From: Marinobacter sp. es.042
Lineage (GTDB): Bacteria > Pseudomonadota > Gammaproteobacteria > Pseudomonadales > Oleiphilaceae
DNA: 64,000 nucleotides
Direction: 5' to 3'
Assembly (NCBI RefSeq): GCF_900188315.1
Contig: NZ_LT897781.1
Span: forward strand, 186,001 to 250,000
Below are positions 25,977-34,311 of this stretch, one piece after another; position 1 is the first letter of the stretch; each line of letters opens with the position of its first letter. The notes under the pieces are model-generated. The model did no database searches and was not told the DNA's origin. It saw only the letters and a program-made list of their open reading frames with translations. Both the position numbers and the translations under genes were made by a program.

Positions 25977-25986
25977 TTATCGATAA
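25977..25986. promoter_or_regulatory. Palindrome upstream of phaB
   Basis: TTATCGATAA is a perfect 10-bp palindrome in the 108-bp phaZ-phaB gap, 46 bp upstream of the phaB start. It might be an operator, but chance is possible. Confidence 0.25.
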
Positions 25987-26039
25987 CCTCATTCAAGCTA
26001 GCAGAGCACCTGAGTCGCGACAAGAAAATGTGATTCCCG

Positions 26040-27257
26040 TCACGCTTCCCGTATGAACGTCTTGAGCCGAGGCGCAATGGATTCGCGCCATTGGCTGCCG
26101 TTGAAGACGCCGTAGTGGCCAACCCCCTTTTGCAGATGGTGCAGACGCCTGGCATCCGGGATGTTCACGCACAGGTCGTGGGCGGCCCGGGTCTGTCCTG
26201 GACTGGAAATGTCATCTTTCTCGCCTTCGATTGTCATCAATGCCGTGTTTTCAATGGCGGCCGGGTTCACTTTTCGGCCCCGGTGCATGAAGCAACCCCG
26301 GGCAAGGTGGAACTCCTGAAAGACACGTTGGATAGTGTCGAGGTAGTAAGTGGCCGGCAGATCCATGACAGCGAGGTACTCGTCGTAGAACTCACGATGG
26401 CGCCTGATTTTCTCGACTTCCTTATTCCGCATGGACTTGAACAGGCCCCGGTAGGCGTCAACGTGGCGGTCGAAGTTCATGTTCACGAAACCGGTCAGCT
26501 GCAGAAAGCCGGGATAGACTTTCCGCATGGCTCCCGGATAAGGCGCGGGCACAGGGTGAACCAGATTGCGCCGGAACCACGCCAGATTGTGTTTAGTGGC
26601 CAACTCGCATGGCGCGGTGGGGTCGACGCGTCCATCTATGGGGCCGCTCATCAGGGCGAGTGAGCGTGGTGTCGCGGGGTTATTATCCTCGGCCATGATG
26701 GCGGTAGCAGCGAGCACTGGCACGACTGGTTGGCAAACCGCCAATACATGAGTGTCCGGCCCAAGCTCTTCAATGAAATCGATCACGTAGTCGATATAGT
26801 CGTCCAGCCCAAAGTCGCCCGCGGAGAGAGGAACCCTGCAGGCATCACGCCAGTCGGTGATGTAGACGTCGTGGTCTGGCAGCATTTCCTTCACAGTGCC
26901 GCGCAGCAGTGAGGCAAAGTGCCCGGACAAGGGCGCAACGATCAGGAGTTTCGGGTCATCGGGGCGAGATACGCTGCGCTGGAAATGCTTGAGCTGGGCA
27001 AAGGGTTTGCGTTTGACGATGACTTCACTGATGTCGACCTCCTCCCCATCGCACACCGTTGTGTGCAGATTGAAGGCCGGTTTCGGGTAGCGTCGGGTCA
27101 GGTCGCCGAACACGCCGTAGGCGGAAGCAATACTGCGAGCGCCAGGTAAGCGGGACAAAGGGCTGAGAGGATGCCTGAGCAATTTGCTCTGTGCGTCTGT
27201 CATCATGCGCAAGGGCATCAGCGCGGCACGGCTCATTTCATGGGCAAAATACATCAT
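26040..27257 (-). CDS. phaZ: Intracellular PHA depolymerase
   Basis: A 405-residue protein matching the intracellular PhaZ family of PHA-storing proteobacteria. The nucleophile is a Cys rather than a Ser: C175 in AVCQPVVPVLAA. The Asp (D348/349 in EGEKDDIS) and His (H381 in GVGHYGVF) complete the triad, as in the Cupriavidus PhaZ1 type. It degrades stored granules for reuse of carbon. Its start overlaps the stop of the 2OG-oxygenase gene (ATGA), so the two are probably coupled in translation. It lies 108 bp before phaB in the same direction. Confidence 0.93.
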   Translation of the reverse strand: MMYFAHEMSRAALMPLRMMTDAQSKLLRHPLSPLSRLPGARSIASAYGVFGDLTRRYPKPAFNLHTTVCDGEEVDISEVIVKRKPFAQLKHFQRSVSRPDDPKLLIVAPLSGHFASLLRGTVKEMLPDHDVYITDWRDACRVPLSAGDFGLDDYIDYVIDFIEELGPDTHVLAVCQPVVPVLAATAIMAEDNNPATPRSLALMSGPIDGRVDPTAPCELATKHNLAWFRRNLVHPVPAPYPGAMRKVYPGFLQLTGFVNMNFDRHVDAYRGLFKSMRNKEVEKIRRHREFYDEYLAVMDLPATYYLDTIQRVFQEFHLARGCFMHRGRKVNPAAIENTALMTIEGEKDDISSPGQTRAAHDLCVNIPDARRLHHLQKGVGHYGVFNGSQWRESIAPRLKTFIREA

Positions 27258-27583
27258 GATACTGTCCTGCTTGAGTTATGGAGTCCGGAAGTCAACGCAA
27301 AACTCAACAGCCATCGATTTCCGCGCTCGATCTTTGATACCCGATGCTCATAGAGATCCGGGCGAAACAGATACAATCTTCCAAAAAGGTTGAAAATATT
27401 CTTGTCGCAGATGAATTCGCCACCGGCTTTGGGTTTCGCCAGAACCCAATTGAGTTTGTAGAGCCGGCCCTCGGAAACCATGTCCACGTGCGGCCCTACC
27501 TTGTGGCCTTCTGGATATCGGACCAGGTATATATTCAGGCGTCTGGAATGAAAGAGAATCCGGGTTTTTACTTTTGCAGGCAT
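27254..27583 (-). CDS. Minimal 2OG-Fe(II) oxygenase coupled to phaZ
   Basis: From ATG 27583 a 109-residue protein is read; a TTG at 27649 would add 22 residues, but neither start has a good ribosome site. The iron ligands are present as H32-x-D34 (GPHVDM) and H80 (YEH), with R90 positioned to bind the 2-oxoglutarate carboxylate. It resembles the prolyl 4-hydroxylase-like group but is little more than the catalytic core. Its stop overlaps the phaZ start by ATGA. This is a firm fold call with unknown substrate; granule, peptide or small-molecule hydroxylation are all open. Confidence 0.78.
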   Translation of the reverse strand: MPAKVKTRILFHSRRLNIYLVRYPEGHKVGPHVDMVSEGRLYKLNWVLAKPKAGGEFICDKNIFNLFGRLYLFRPDLYEHRVSKIERGNRWLLSFALTSGLHNSSRTVS

Positions 27584-27693
27584 GGTAGTGGCATACGCTC
27601 TAACAGAATCGCTATCAGCAGTTTGCGCGCTGTGCGGCCCGTTGGTCAATTATGGCCGGGAACTCGCTCGTACAAAGATGAGGATTTGAACTG

Positions 27694-28386
27694 ATGGCCA
27701 GAGCATCAGGTGGTCGCAAGCTTTTGCGATGGTTTTTGCTGCTATGCGCTGGCGCTATCGTGCTGGTGCTGTTGGTGGTTCTGATGTTCCGGTTCGTAAA
27801 TCCACCCACCTCGGCCTTCATGCTGGGTTATCAGCTTCAGGGCGCGAACAAATCCCTCGCCCACGAATGGGTGCCCATGCGCGAGATCTCTCCCTGGATG
27901 CCGCTGGCGGTGGTTGCCAGCGAGGACCAGCGATTCCCGCACCATATCGGCGTGGATTTTGAGGCGGTTCGCCAGGCGCTCTCGGAGTATCGCGCCGGCG
28001 ACGGGCTTCGAGGAGCCAGTACCATCACCCAGCAAACGGCCAAGAACCTCTTTCTCTGGAACGGTCGCAGTTTCATTCGCAAGGCCATCGAGGCGGGGTT
28101 GGCGCTTGTAATAGACGGCCTCTGGTCAAAACAGCGGGTACTGGAAGTTTATCTGAATATTGCCGAGTTTGGCCCCGGAATTTATGGCGTTGAAGCCGCC
28201 AGCCAGGCCTACTTCGGCAAGCCTGCCCGTCACCTTACCGAGTACCAGGCCGCGCTGCTCGCGGCCGTACTCCCGAATCCGAAAGTCCTGCGGGTCAATT
28301 CGCCATCGTCGTATGTTATGGAGCGAGTGGCCTGGATTCGGGGCCAGATTGCACAGCTGGGTGCTGGATACCTGCGAGATCTCTAG
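27694..28386 (+). CDS. mtgA: Monofunctional peptidoglycan transglycosylase
   Basis: A 230-residue GT51 enzyme. One membrane anchor near residues 11-33 is followed by the periplasmic glycosyltransferase: VVASEDQRFPHHIGVDFEA (catalytic E77 and EDQ motif), GASTITQQTAKNLFLW and RKAIEAGLALVID, then EVYLNIAEFGPGIYGVEAAS. All five GT51 motifs are in order. It polymerises lipid II into glycan chains. It is a single gene, divergent from the 2OG-oxygenase/phaZ unit. Confidence 0.95.
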   Translation: MARASGGRKLLRWFLLLCAGAIVLVLLVVLMFRFVNPPTSAFMLGYQLQGANKSLAHEWVPMREISPWMPLAVVASEDQRFPHHIGVDFEAVRQALSEYRAGDGLRGASTITQQTAKNLFLWNGRSFIRKAIEAGLALVIDGLWSKQRVLEVYLNIAEFGPGIYGVEAASQAYFGKPARHLTEYQAALLAAVLPNPKVLRVNSPSSYVMERVAWIRGQIAQLGAGYLRDL

Positions 28387-28482
28387 TCTTGCAGATGAGC
28401 AGATTTATTGGCGTGACCCCTAGCGCGGACTCGTTGATACTAGGGGTATTGCAGGACCACTTATTTTTAAAGGATTGCACGA

Positions 28483-28962
28483 ATGTCTCTCTTCCCCGAC
28501 GACAACGGCGAGAACGATCTGTTCATGTCACGAACCGACCCGGAAAACCCGCTGGGCACCCATGCCCCCTACAGTTTCGAGTTGGAAGGCAAGATCTGGC
28601 CAACCGTGGAACACTATTTCCAGGGAATGAAGTTCACCGACGACAACCGCCAGGAAAAGGTGCGCAACGCCGATACTCCCGGTAAGGCAGGAAAGCTTGG
28701 GCGCAAGCGCCACAAGAGCCTGCGTCGGGATTGGAAACAGGTGCGCGAAACCGTTATGACGCGGGGGATCTACGTGCGTTGCCGAACCCACCCCGAGCTG
28801 GCGGAGGCTCTGCTGGATACCGGCGATACGAAAATTGTTGAAAACAGTAATTTCGATTATTTCTGGGGTTGTGGCCGGGATCGGCGGGGTGAAAACCGGT
28901 ACGGGAAAGTGTTGATGAATGTGCGGGCGAAGTTGCGGGAAGAGCAAGAATCCGCGAGCTGA
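28483..28962 (+). CDS. NADAR family N-glycosidase-like protein (YbiA type)
   Basis: A 159-residue protein with the NADAR core: PYSFELEGKIWPTVEHYFQ (residues 29-47, with E43, H44 and Q47) followed by GKLGRKRH and the C-terminal ENSNFDYFWGCGRDRRGENRYGKVLM motif. NADAR/YbiA proteins remove riboflavin-pathway damage intermediates or cleave ADP-ribose-type N-glycosidic bonds; some act in anti-phage or toxin-linked systems. It is a lone gene between mtgA and a cyclase, so it is probably a house-cleaning enzyme here. Confidence 0.9.
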   Translation: MSLFPDDNGENDLFMSRTDPENPLGTHAPYSFELEGKIWPTVEHYFQGMKFTDDNRQEKVRNADTPGKAGKLGRKRHKSLRRDWKQVRETVMTRGIYVRCRTHPELAEALLDTGDTKIVENSNFDYFWGCGRDRRGENRYGKVLMNVRAKLREEQESAS

Positions 28963-29109
28963 TCCCTGCAGATCGGTGCTATTTTTTACGGTTAGGCATG
29001 TAGCTATTTTGGACGTGTTTTCTTGCGAAGAAGGTCAGTTCGTATAAAGTATAGGTGTGGGCACGTCGTTCTTTCTAGCCAACCCAACAAAGAGCCTTGC
29101 AGGGAAGAT

Positions 29110-30678
29110 TTGGCTTTTGCAACCCATCAAGCACGGACGGTAACCGAGATTCTGGTCTTGAACGTTTATCGTCAACCAGCCTTATTTCCGCTTGTTGTGG
29201 GCCTGCTCTACTATCTGGGTGCCTGGGTTGGTGTTCATTATGCTGCTCTGGAGAGCGGTATCGTGGTGCTTTGGCCGCCGAACGCCGTACTGCTCGCAGC
29301 GCTGCTGAGTCAGCCGAGGAGCCGCTGGTGGCTATTTGTCCTTGTTGTTATGGCTGCAGAGGTTGCGGCCGATATCTCGGTATTTTCTCTATTCCACGCG
29401 CTGCTATTCGGCACTATCAACATCGCCGAGTGCGTGCTTGCCGCCAGCCTGATTCGGTGGTTTCTTGATCGAAATCTCGATTGGAGTGAGCCCAAGGACC
29501 TGAGTCTCTTTCTGATTACCGTCTTTTTTATTGCGTCGCCTCTCGCCGCACTCGGTGGGGCGTCGATCTACTTTTTCCTGCTGGAAAGAGATACTCCCTT
29601 TCTGACGTTGTGGCGGCTTTGGTGGGTCGGAGACGCGACCGGCTTAATCATCTTGACGCCTTTTCTGCACATGATTTTCAGTTCGGGCCTTTTGAAACAA
29701 GCGGTCAACAGTAACTGGCGTGTACGTCTGGAACTTGTTGCCGCGTGGGTAATCGGCCTCATAGTCTGTTACCTGATTTTTATGTTTGACCTGGCTTCGG
29801 AGGATTACCTGGCGCTGTCCCCTCTGGCAGTTGTCGTGGCGCCCGCATGGGTTGCTGTCCGTTTTGGGCCGTTCGCCGGTTACCCTCTGGCTACAGCCGT
29901 GGCAATGTTCGTTGCTTTTGCCTCTGCTTCGGGAGTTGGCCCTTTTGTTGGTGAACCACAGGACCACAGCGCCTTATTGACTCAGGAATTTATTATCATT
30001 TTTACCGTCCTATTGCTTTTCGTCGCTGCCTTCGTGGACCAGAACCGTCGAAAATCTGGCGAGCTCAAAAAAGCTCTGGTAAAAGTCCAGCACCTGAACC
30101 AAGAACTGGAAGAAAGAGTCCAGCAGCGCACTCAGGAGCTATCCGATGCTAATCAACAACTCCAGGCACTTGCACTTACAGACGAACTGACGGGCATCCC
30201 CAACCGACGACGGATGCGAGTGCTGGGGGAAGAAGAGGCAAGGCGCAGCGAACGATCGGGCAGGCCTTTCAGCGTGATGCTGATGGATATCGATCACTTC
30301 AAGCAGGTTAATGACCAGCACGGGCACGCGGTTGGTGATGAATGCCTCAAAGCCTTTGTCCGAGCCATTTCACCTTCTCTGAGATCTATTGATCGCTTTG
30401 GGCGCTGGGGTGGAGAAGAGTTCATGATTGTCGTGCCGGATTCCGATCATGTGGATCTTCTTAGCCTCAGTGAAAAAGTGCTCGAATGCACGCGGGATAT
30501 CGTGGTTGACGTCGATAATCAGAAAGTAGGCTTTACAGTATCGATCGGTGTTGCCGAGTGGCACCACGCCACCTTTGATAAACTGGTGTCGGAGGCCGAC
30601 GATGCTCTCTACCGGGCAAAAGCAAAAGGCAGGGATCGCGTAGAGATCAACTTGCGGGGCCTCCGTGTGACCGAGTAG
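29110..30678 (+). CDS. MASE1-GGDEF diguanylate cyclase
   Basis: A 522-residue protein if started at TTG 29110 (AGGGAAG just upstream); the frame is open further 5' and a TTG at 29158 is also possible. The first 330 residues form eight or more membrane segments of MASE1 type (LVVGLLYYLGAWVGVHYAALE, WPPNAVLLAALL). A coiled-coil linker (LNQELEERVQQRTQELSDANQQL) leads to a GGDEF domain. The active site GGEEF is at 434-438 and the product-binding I-site RxxD (RSID) lies five residues before it, so it should make cyclic-di-GMP and be product-inhibited. The input signal is unknown. Confidence 0.92.
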   Translation: MAFATHQARTVTEILVLNVYRQPALFPLVVGLLYYLGAWVGVHYAALESGIVVLWPPNAVLLAALLSQPRSRWWLFVLVVMAAEVAADISVFSLFHALLFGTINIAECVLAASLIRWFLDRNLDWSEPKDLSLFLITVFFIASPLAALGGASIYFFLLERDTPFLTLWRLWWVGDATGLIILTPFLHMIFSSGLLKQAVNSNWRVRLELVAAWVIGLIVCYLIFMFDLASEDYLALSPLAVVVAPAWVAVRFGPFAGYPLATAVAMFVAFASASGVGPFVGEPQDHSALLTQEFIIIFTVLLLFVAAFVDQNRRKSGELKKALVKVQHLNQELEERVQQRTQELSDANQQLQALALTDELTGIPNRRRMRVLGEEEARRSERSGRPFSVMLMDIDHFKQVNDQHGHAVGDECLKAFVRAISPSLRSIDRFGRWGGEEFMIVVPDSDHVDLLSLSEKVLECTRDIVVDVDNQKVGFTVSIGVAEWHHATFDKLVSEADDALYRAKAKGRDRVEINLRGLRVTE

Positions 30679-30693
30679 CAAGGCGGCAGTGGG

Positions 30694-31362
30694 CTAGGTG
30701 CTAAGATTCAGGCCCATTTCCCAGAAGTCAATCTCAAGCCGGGTGGCGTCGCTAAAAATCCGGCTCAGCTCTTTGAAGCGGGCAGGGGAGACATGGGCCA
30801 GTCGCTCGTTGAGCCACTCAATCTCGGCCTGCATGGCTTCCTGGAACTCCTCGCTTTCATACATCGCTATCCAGGCGTCATAGGGATTGCTGTCGCCTCG
30901 GATAGTCTCCGCTCGGCTGTTAAGCCAGTTGGCGATTTCACCGTATCCCACCATGCATGGTGACAGGGCGACGTGCAGATCCAGAAGGTCGCCGCGGTTG
31001 CCGGTATCCAGAACGTAACGTGTGTAGGCCAGTGTGGCCCGGGCTTCCGGCAGTTCGGCCAGCTCTTGTTCGGAAATACCCCATTCCTTGCAGAAGCTGA
31101 CATGCAGATCCAGTTCCACATCCAGGATGGCCTGCAAACCGTCCTTGGCCTGGCGGAGGTCCGACAGTGTCGGGCTTTTATAGGCGGCCAGCGCAAAGGC
31201 ACGCGCGAACTGGATCAGGAACAGGTAGTCCTGCTTGAGGTAATGCTGGAACGCTTCGGGCTCCAGCGACGCATCACCCAATTGCTGCACGAAGTCGTGC
31301 TGGATGTACGCCTGCCACTCGGACTGGCAGCTTCGTTTCAGATCGTCAAACTGGTAAGGCAT
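30694..31362 (-). CDS. tenA: TenA family thiaminase II/aminopyrimidine aminohydrolase
   Basis: A 222-residue helical protein. ATG 31362 is chosen because GGGAGA lies upstream and the family begins with this short helix. The catalytic C136 is in HVALSPCMVGYGEI, and the C-terminal LAHVSPARFKELSRIFSDATRLEIDFWEMGL is typical. TenA hydrolyses the aminopyrimidine of degraded thiamin so that it can be salvaged. No other thiamin gene is nearby. A 70-codon gene precedes it by 25 bp on the same strand. Confidence 0.92.
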   Translation of the reverse strand: MPYQFDDLKRSCQSEWQAYIQHDFVQQLGDASLEPEAFQHYLKQDYLFLIQFARAFALAAYKSPTLSDLRQAKDGLQAILDVELDLHVSFCKEWGISEQELAELPEARATLAYTRYVLDTGNRGDLLDLHVALSPCMVGYGEIANWLNSRAETIRGDSNPYDAWIAMYESEEFQEAMQAEIEWLNERLAHVSPARFKELSRIFSDATRLEIDFWEMGLNLST

Positions 31363-31387
31363 GGAGTCTCCCGAAAACACTCTTGGT

Positions 31388-31600
31388 TCAGTAGCACGAA
31401 TTGGGGGATGAGTCCGGATTGATTTCGCCGGCGACTTCTTCCGGGTCAATGCCGTGACGGGTCAGCACTTCCCGCACAAAGTTCACCTGAGAGAGAATTC
31501 TGTCAGCGTCATCCCCGTATTCAAACCGGTTGATCTCGACCGGCTGGGGCATGAAGGTGAAGGCGGTTTTCAGAGCGGTGAGTGTATCTTCATCGACCAT
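31388..31600 (-). CDS. Small protein upstream of tenA
   Basis: A 70-residue acidic protein read from ATG 31600; ATG 31606 and 31615 lie in the same frame but leave too little room for the AGGAG. The sequence (MVDEDTLTALKTAF, FEYGDDADRILSQVNFVREVL, EEVAGEINPDSSPNS) suggests three short helices and no membrane segment. It is probably the first cistron of the tenA unit. Its Shine-Dalgarno lies inside a perfect 12-bp inverted repeat (31605-31642), so its translation may be controlled. The family is not recognised. Confidence 0.65.
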   Translation of the reverse strand: MVDEDTLTALKTAFTFMPQPVEINRFEYGDDADRILSQVNFVREVLTRHGIDPEEVAGEINPDSSPNSCY

Positions 31601-31604
31601 TGGC

Positions 31605-31642
31605 ATACTCCTCATGCGGTTTGAGTGACTCATGAGGAGTAT
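31605..31642 (-). promoter_or_regulatory. Inverted repeat covering the tenA leader gene's ribosome site
   Basis: Two perfect 12-bp arms (ATACTCCTCATG at 31605-31616 and CATGAGGAGTAT at 31631-31642) enclose 14 nt. In the minus-strand RNA the proximal arm contains the AGGAG of the 70-codon gene and the distal arm contains the pairing ACTCCT, so the folded RNA would hide the ribosome site. It could act as a thermometer, a ligand switch or an operator. It is not a TPP (thi-box) motif that I recognise. Confidence 0.7.
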
Positions 31643-31707
31643 ACGCAAGTCTTCCAGTAAAGACCGCTGTCCCTGACCAAGCGGGCTTGCCTTACGGTAT
31701 GGCCTGT

Positions 31708-32610
31708 TCAAGCTTTCCTGCGGCTTGATGCCACCAGTGAGCCCAGCACCACAAGTACTGCTGCCAGGGGCAGCCGCCAGTCCGGCGCTGCAATTCCGGC
31801 GAGCACCAGGAAAAGGGCCGCCAGCACTGGTACCGCGTAGGCGAGACTGCCCACCAGGGCTGTGGGCCCCTTCCGGAGAGCCAGGTCCCAGGCCACCATG
31901 GCCAGCCCGTATGGCCCCAGACCGAGGGCGACGCCTGCGGCGAGAGCCGTTCCTGACGGCACCACGGCGGCAGAGCCGGAAACGGTATCCGCGGCCGCTG
32001 CCCCGGCACCGGCGAGAAGGAACAGCCCGGGCATGACAGGAGCTACAGCAACAGGTGTGGCCTGGCAGATCCATGAATACAGCGCCCAGCATCCCCCGGC
32101 CACAAGAGCTAGCCCGTAACCCGTCAGATTGCCCGAGAAACCATTATTCAGGGCCTCCGGGCCCAGCAGCAAAGCCGCGCCGGAAAAGGCAATCAGTGCC
32201 CCCGCAATAACCGGGAGGGCGATCCGCCGATGAAAGGCCCACTGGCTGATCAGGATGAACATGACCGGCCAGGTATAGGTGATCAATGACGCCTCTGCGG
32301 TGGGTGCCATGCCAAGCCCGGCCAGGTAGGCGCCGACCGCCCCCAGAACCAGCAAAGGCACAAGGCCGAAAATCACCAGTTTCCATTGCCAGGACACTTT
32401 CACAGATTTACGCGCTTCGCGGCCCCGGAAACTCATGGGCAGCACGGCCAGTGCGCCACTGATCAGGGCGATGGTCGTAAGCTGAAAGGGCGGGATGGAA
32501 CGCGCTGCATCGACCAGCAAAGGGGCAACAGCCCAAAGAACGACGGCAACCAGAGCCGCGATGATGCTCAGGATGTTGGGCAAACGTATGGGCGCGTTGA
32601 CAATCCTCAT
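31708..32610 (-). CDS. EamA/DMT-superfamily transporter
   Basis: A 300-residue protein with ten membrane helices in two EamA repeats (IIAALVAVVLWAVAPLLVDAA... and LVAGGCWALYSWICQA...). ATG 32610 is chosen because AGGAGG lies immediately upstream; the upstream frame lacks transporter character. DMT proteins export amino acids, nucleobases or drugs; the substrate is not predictable. It is divergent from a LysR gene across 112 bp, a typical arrangement for a regulator and its target exporter. Confidence 0.92.
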   Translation of the reverse strand: MRIVNAPIRLPNILSIIAALVAVVLWAVAPLLVDAARSIPPFQLTTIALISGALAVLPMSFRGREARKSVKVSWQWKLVIFGLVPLLVLGAVGAYLAGLGMAPTAEASLITYTWPVMFILISQWAFHRRIALPVIAGALIAFSGAALLLGPEALNNGFSGNLTGYGLALVAGGCWALYSWICQATPVAVAPVMPGLFLLAGAGAAAADTVSGSAAVVPSGTALAAGVALGLGPYGLAMVAWDLALRKGPTALVGSLAYAVPVLAALFLVLAGIAAPDWRLPLAAVLVVLGSLVASSRRKA

Positions 32611-32635
32611 GGGCAGTCCTCCTTTAGCTGGTGTG

Positions 32636-32680
32636 TTGTGATCTGACAGCGGGAGGATATACTCGCTTGAGATATCACAA
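32636..32680. promoter_or_regulatory. Dyad in the EamA-LysR divergent promoter
   Basis: Arms TTGTGAT (32636-32642) and ATCACAA (32674-32680) are perfect inverted repeats 31 nt apart. A second smaller dyad GTGAT...ATCAC follows at about 32693-32710. They are candidate LysR binding sites between the two divergent genes. Confidence 0.35.
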
Positions 32681-32722
32681 AAACAACGTTTAGTGATTAA
32701 AAGCATCACAGGAGTTGATGAA

Positions 32723-33586
32723 TTGCGTCCCCGTATTCTGGATCTGAACGTGCTGCAAACACTGGTGGCCATTGCCGACACGGGAACGGTAACCGCGGCG
32801 GCTGACCGGCTTGCCTATACCCAGTCAACCGTCAGCATGCAGTTGCATCGCCTGGAAGCCCTGTTGGAGGTGTCCCTTCACGAGCGAGAGGGCCGGAGTA
32901 TTCGGTTTACCGCGGAGGGCGAGCAACTGATCGGTTACGCCCGGAAGATGCTGGCCCTTAACAACGAGGCACTGGATTCGCTCAGGCAGCGGCAGGTATC
33001 GGGGCAGCTGAGCCTGGGTATCCCGGAAGACTATGCGTTTCTGCTGACCTCCGTTCTCTCCCATTTCAGCCAGCTGTTCCCGGCGGTTCAGCTGCAGGTT
33101 ATCTGCGGATCAAGCGTCAGGCTGCTGGAGCAGGTGCAGGCTGGTGAGCTGGACCTGGCGGTTGTGACCCGTCAGACCCGCTCTCCCGGGGGCGAAGTGA
33201 TTCGCCGGGAGCCACTGGTGTGGGCGGTTGGCGCCGAGAAACAGCCGTCCCTGACAGATCCCATTCCTCTCGCGCTTTACTCGCCGGGCGCTGATGTGTT
33301 CAGAGAGGTGGCAGAACAGGCGCTGTTTTCTGCGGGTCGGCAATGGCGCCTGGCATACTCAAGCCAGTCGATGACAGGATTGATGCCCGTTGTCGTGGCC
33401 GGATTGGCGGTGGTGCCCGTAACCCGCGATATGCTCACGCCCCAGCTGCGGGTTCTGGACGAACGAAGCGGTATGCCGGCCCTGCAATCCATTGAGATGG
33501 CCCTGCATCGGCCGTCGGGCCGTCCGACTGAACCGGCCCGGCAGATGGCAGAGCTGATCCGGGAACATCTGGCGGGAGATGGCTGA
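32723..33586 (+). CDS. LysR-family transcriptional regulator
   Basis: A 287-residue protein. TTG 32723 is preferred (AGGAG 8 nt upstream); GTG 32693 would add ten residues. The N-terminal winged helix-turn-helix is LNVLQTLVAIADTGTVTAAADRL...STVSMQLHRLEALL, followed by a two-lobed effector domain (GQLSLGIPEDYAFLLTSVL, GELDLAVVTRQ). It is divergent from the EamA exporter and likely controls it. Its effector is unknown. Confidence 0.92.
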   Translation: MRPRILDLNVLQTLVAIADTGTVTAAADRLAYTQSTVSMQLHRLEALLEVSLHEREGRSIRFTAEGEQLIGYARKMLALNNEALDSLRQRQVSGQLSLGIPEDYAFLLTSVLSHFSQLFPAVQLQVICGSSVRLLEQVQAGELDLAVVTRQTRSPGGEVIRREPLVWAVGAEKQPSLTDPIPLALYSPGADVFREVAEQALFSAGRQWRLAYSSQSMTGLMPVVVAGLAVVPVTRDMLTPQLRVLDERSGMPALQSIEMALHRPSGRPTEPARQMAELIREHLAGDG

Positions 33587-33643
33587 TCTGTCTCCGTGTT
33601 AGGCTGGCAGTATCGTGTCTAAACGCAATGAACGGGATACCCC

Positions 33644-34291
33644 ATGAAAACGATCAACATCGACATTGTTTCCGACATCGCCTGCCCCTGGTGCGCGATT
33701 GGTTATGCCCGTCTGGAACAGGCCATGAAACAGTTGGCGGATGATTACGAATTCGGCCTTCAGTGGCATGCCTTTGAACTCAACCCGGATCACACTGGCG
33801 AGGGCGAGCCCATCCTCCCGGCTCTGGCACGCAAGTACGGCCGTAGTGAGGAGGAAATGCGCGCCACCCAGAACCAGATGATGACGATTGCTAGGGATCT
33901 CGGACTTAATTTTGAAAAGATGCAGGAGCGTTTCACCTGCAATACCTTCGACGCCCATCGGCTGGTGAAGTGGGCGGCTGAGCAGGGCAAGCAGACGGAA
34001 ATGAAGCAGGCGCTCTTCGAGGCTTACTTTGGAAAGGCGGAAGACGTTTCAGACCAGGACGTGTTGCTGGCCTGTGTCGAGAGCCTGGGGCTGGACCGCG
34101 CGAGGGCAAAGCAGATTCTGGATTCCGATGAATTCGCCAACGTGGTACGCGAGGATGAAGCAACTTATCAACAGGCTGGTGTTTCTTCGGTGCCGGCCTT
34201 CATCGTGAACGGCAAATACCTGATCTCCGGCGCCCAGGAACCCGACACCCTGGTTCAGGCATTCGAAGAAATCAGCGCAAAGCCTGAGTGA
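33644..34291 (+). CDS. DsbA family oxidoreductase (FrnE-like)
   Basis: A 215-residue thioredoxin-fold protein with the CPWC active site at residues 14-17 and a cis-Pro in AGVSSVPAFIVNGKYLISGAQ. It has no signal peptide, unlike DsbA, so it acts in the cytoplasm, as expected of the FrnE/2-hydroxychromene isomerase-like branch. The length is typical. It ends 20 bp before ATG 34312 of the DUF4112 gene and may be in one transcript with it. Confidence 0.92.
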   Translation: MKTINIDIVSDIACPWCAIGYARLEQAMKQLADDYEFGLQWHAFELNPDHTGEGEPILPALARKYGRSEEEMRATQNQMMTIARDLGLNFEKMQERFTCNTFDAHRLVKWAAEQGKQTEMKQALFEAYFGKAEDVSDQDVLLACVESLGLDRARAKQILDSDEFANVVREDEATYQQAGVSSVPAFIVNGKYLISGAQEPDTLVQAFEEISAKPE

Positions 34292-34311
34292 GCACCTTCG
34301 TTGGAGAGAGA

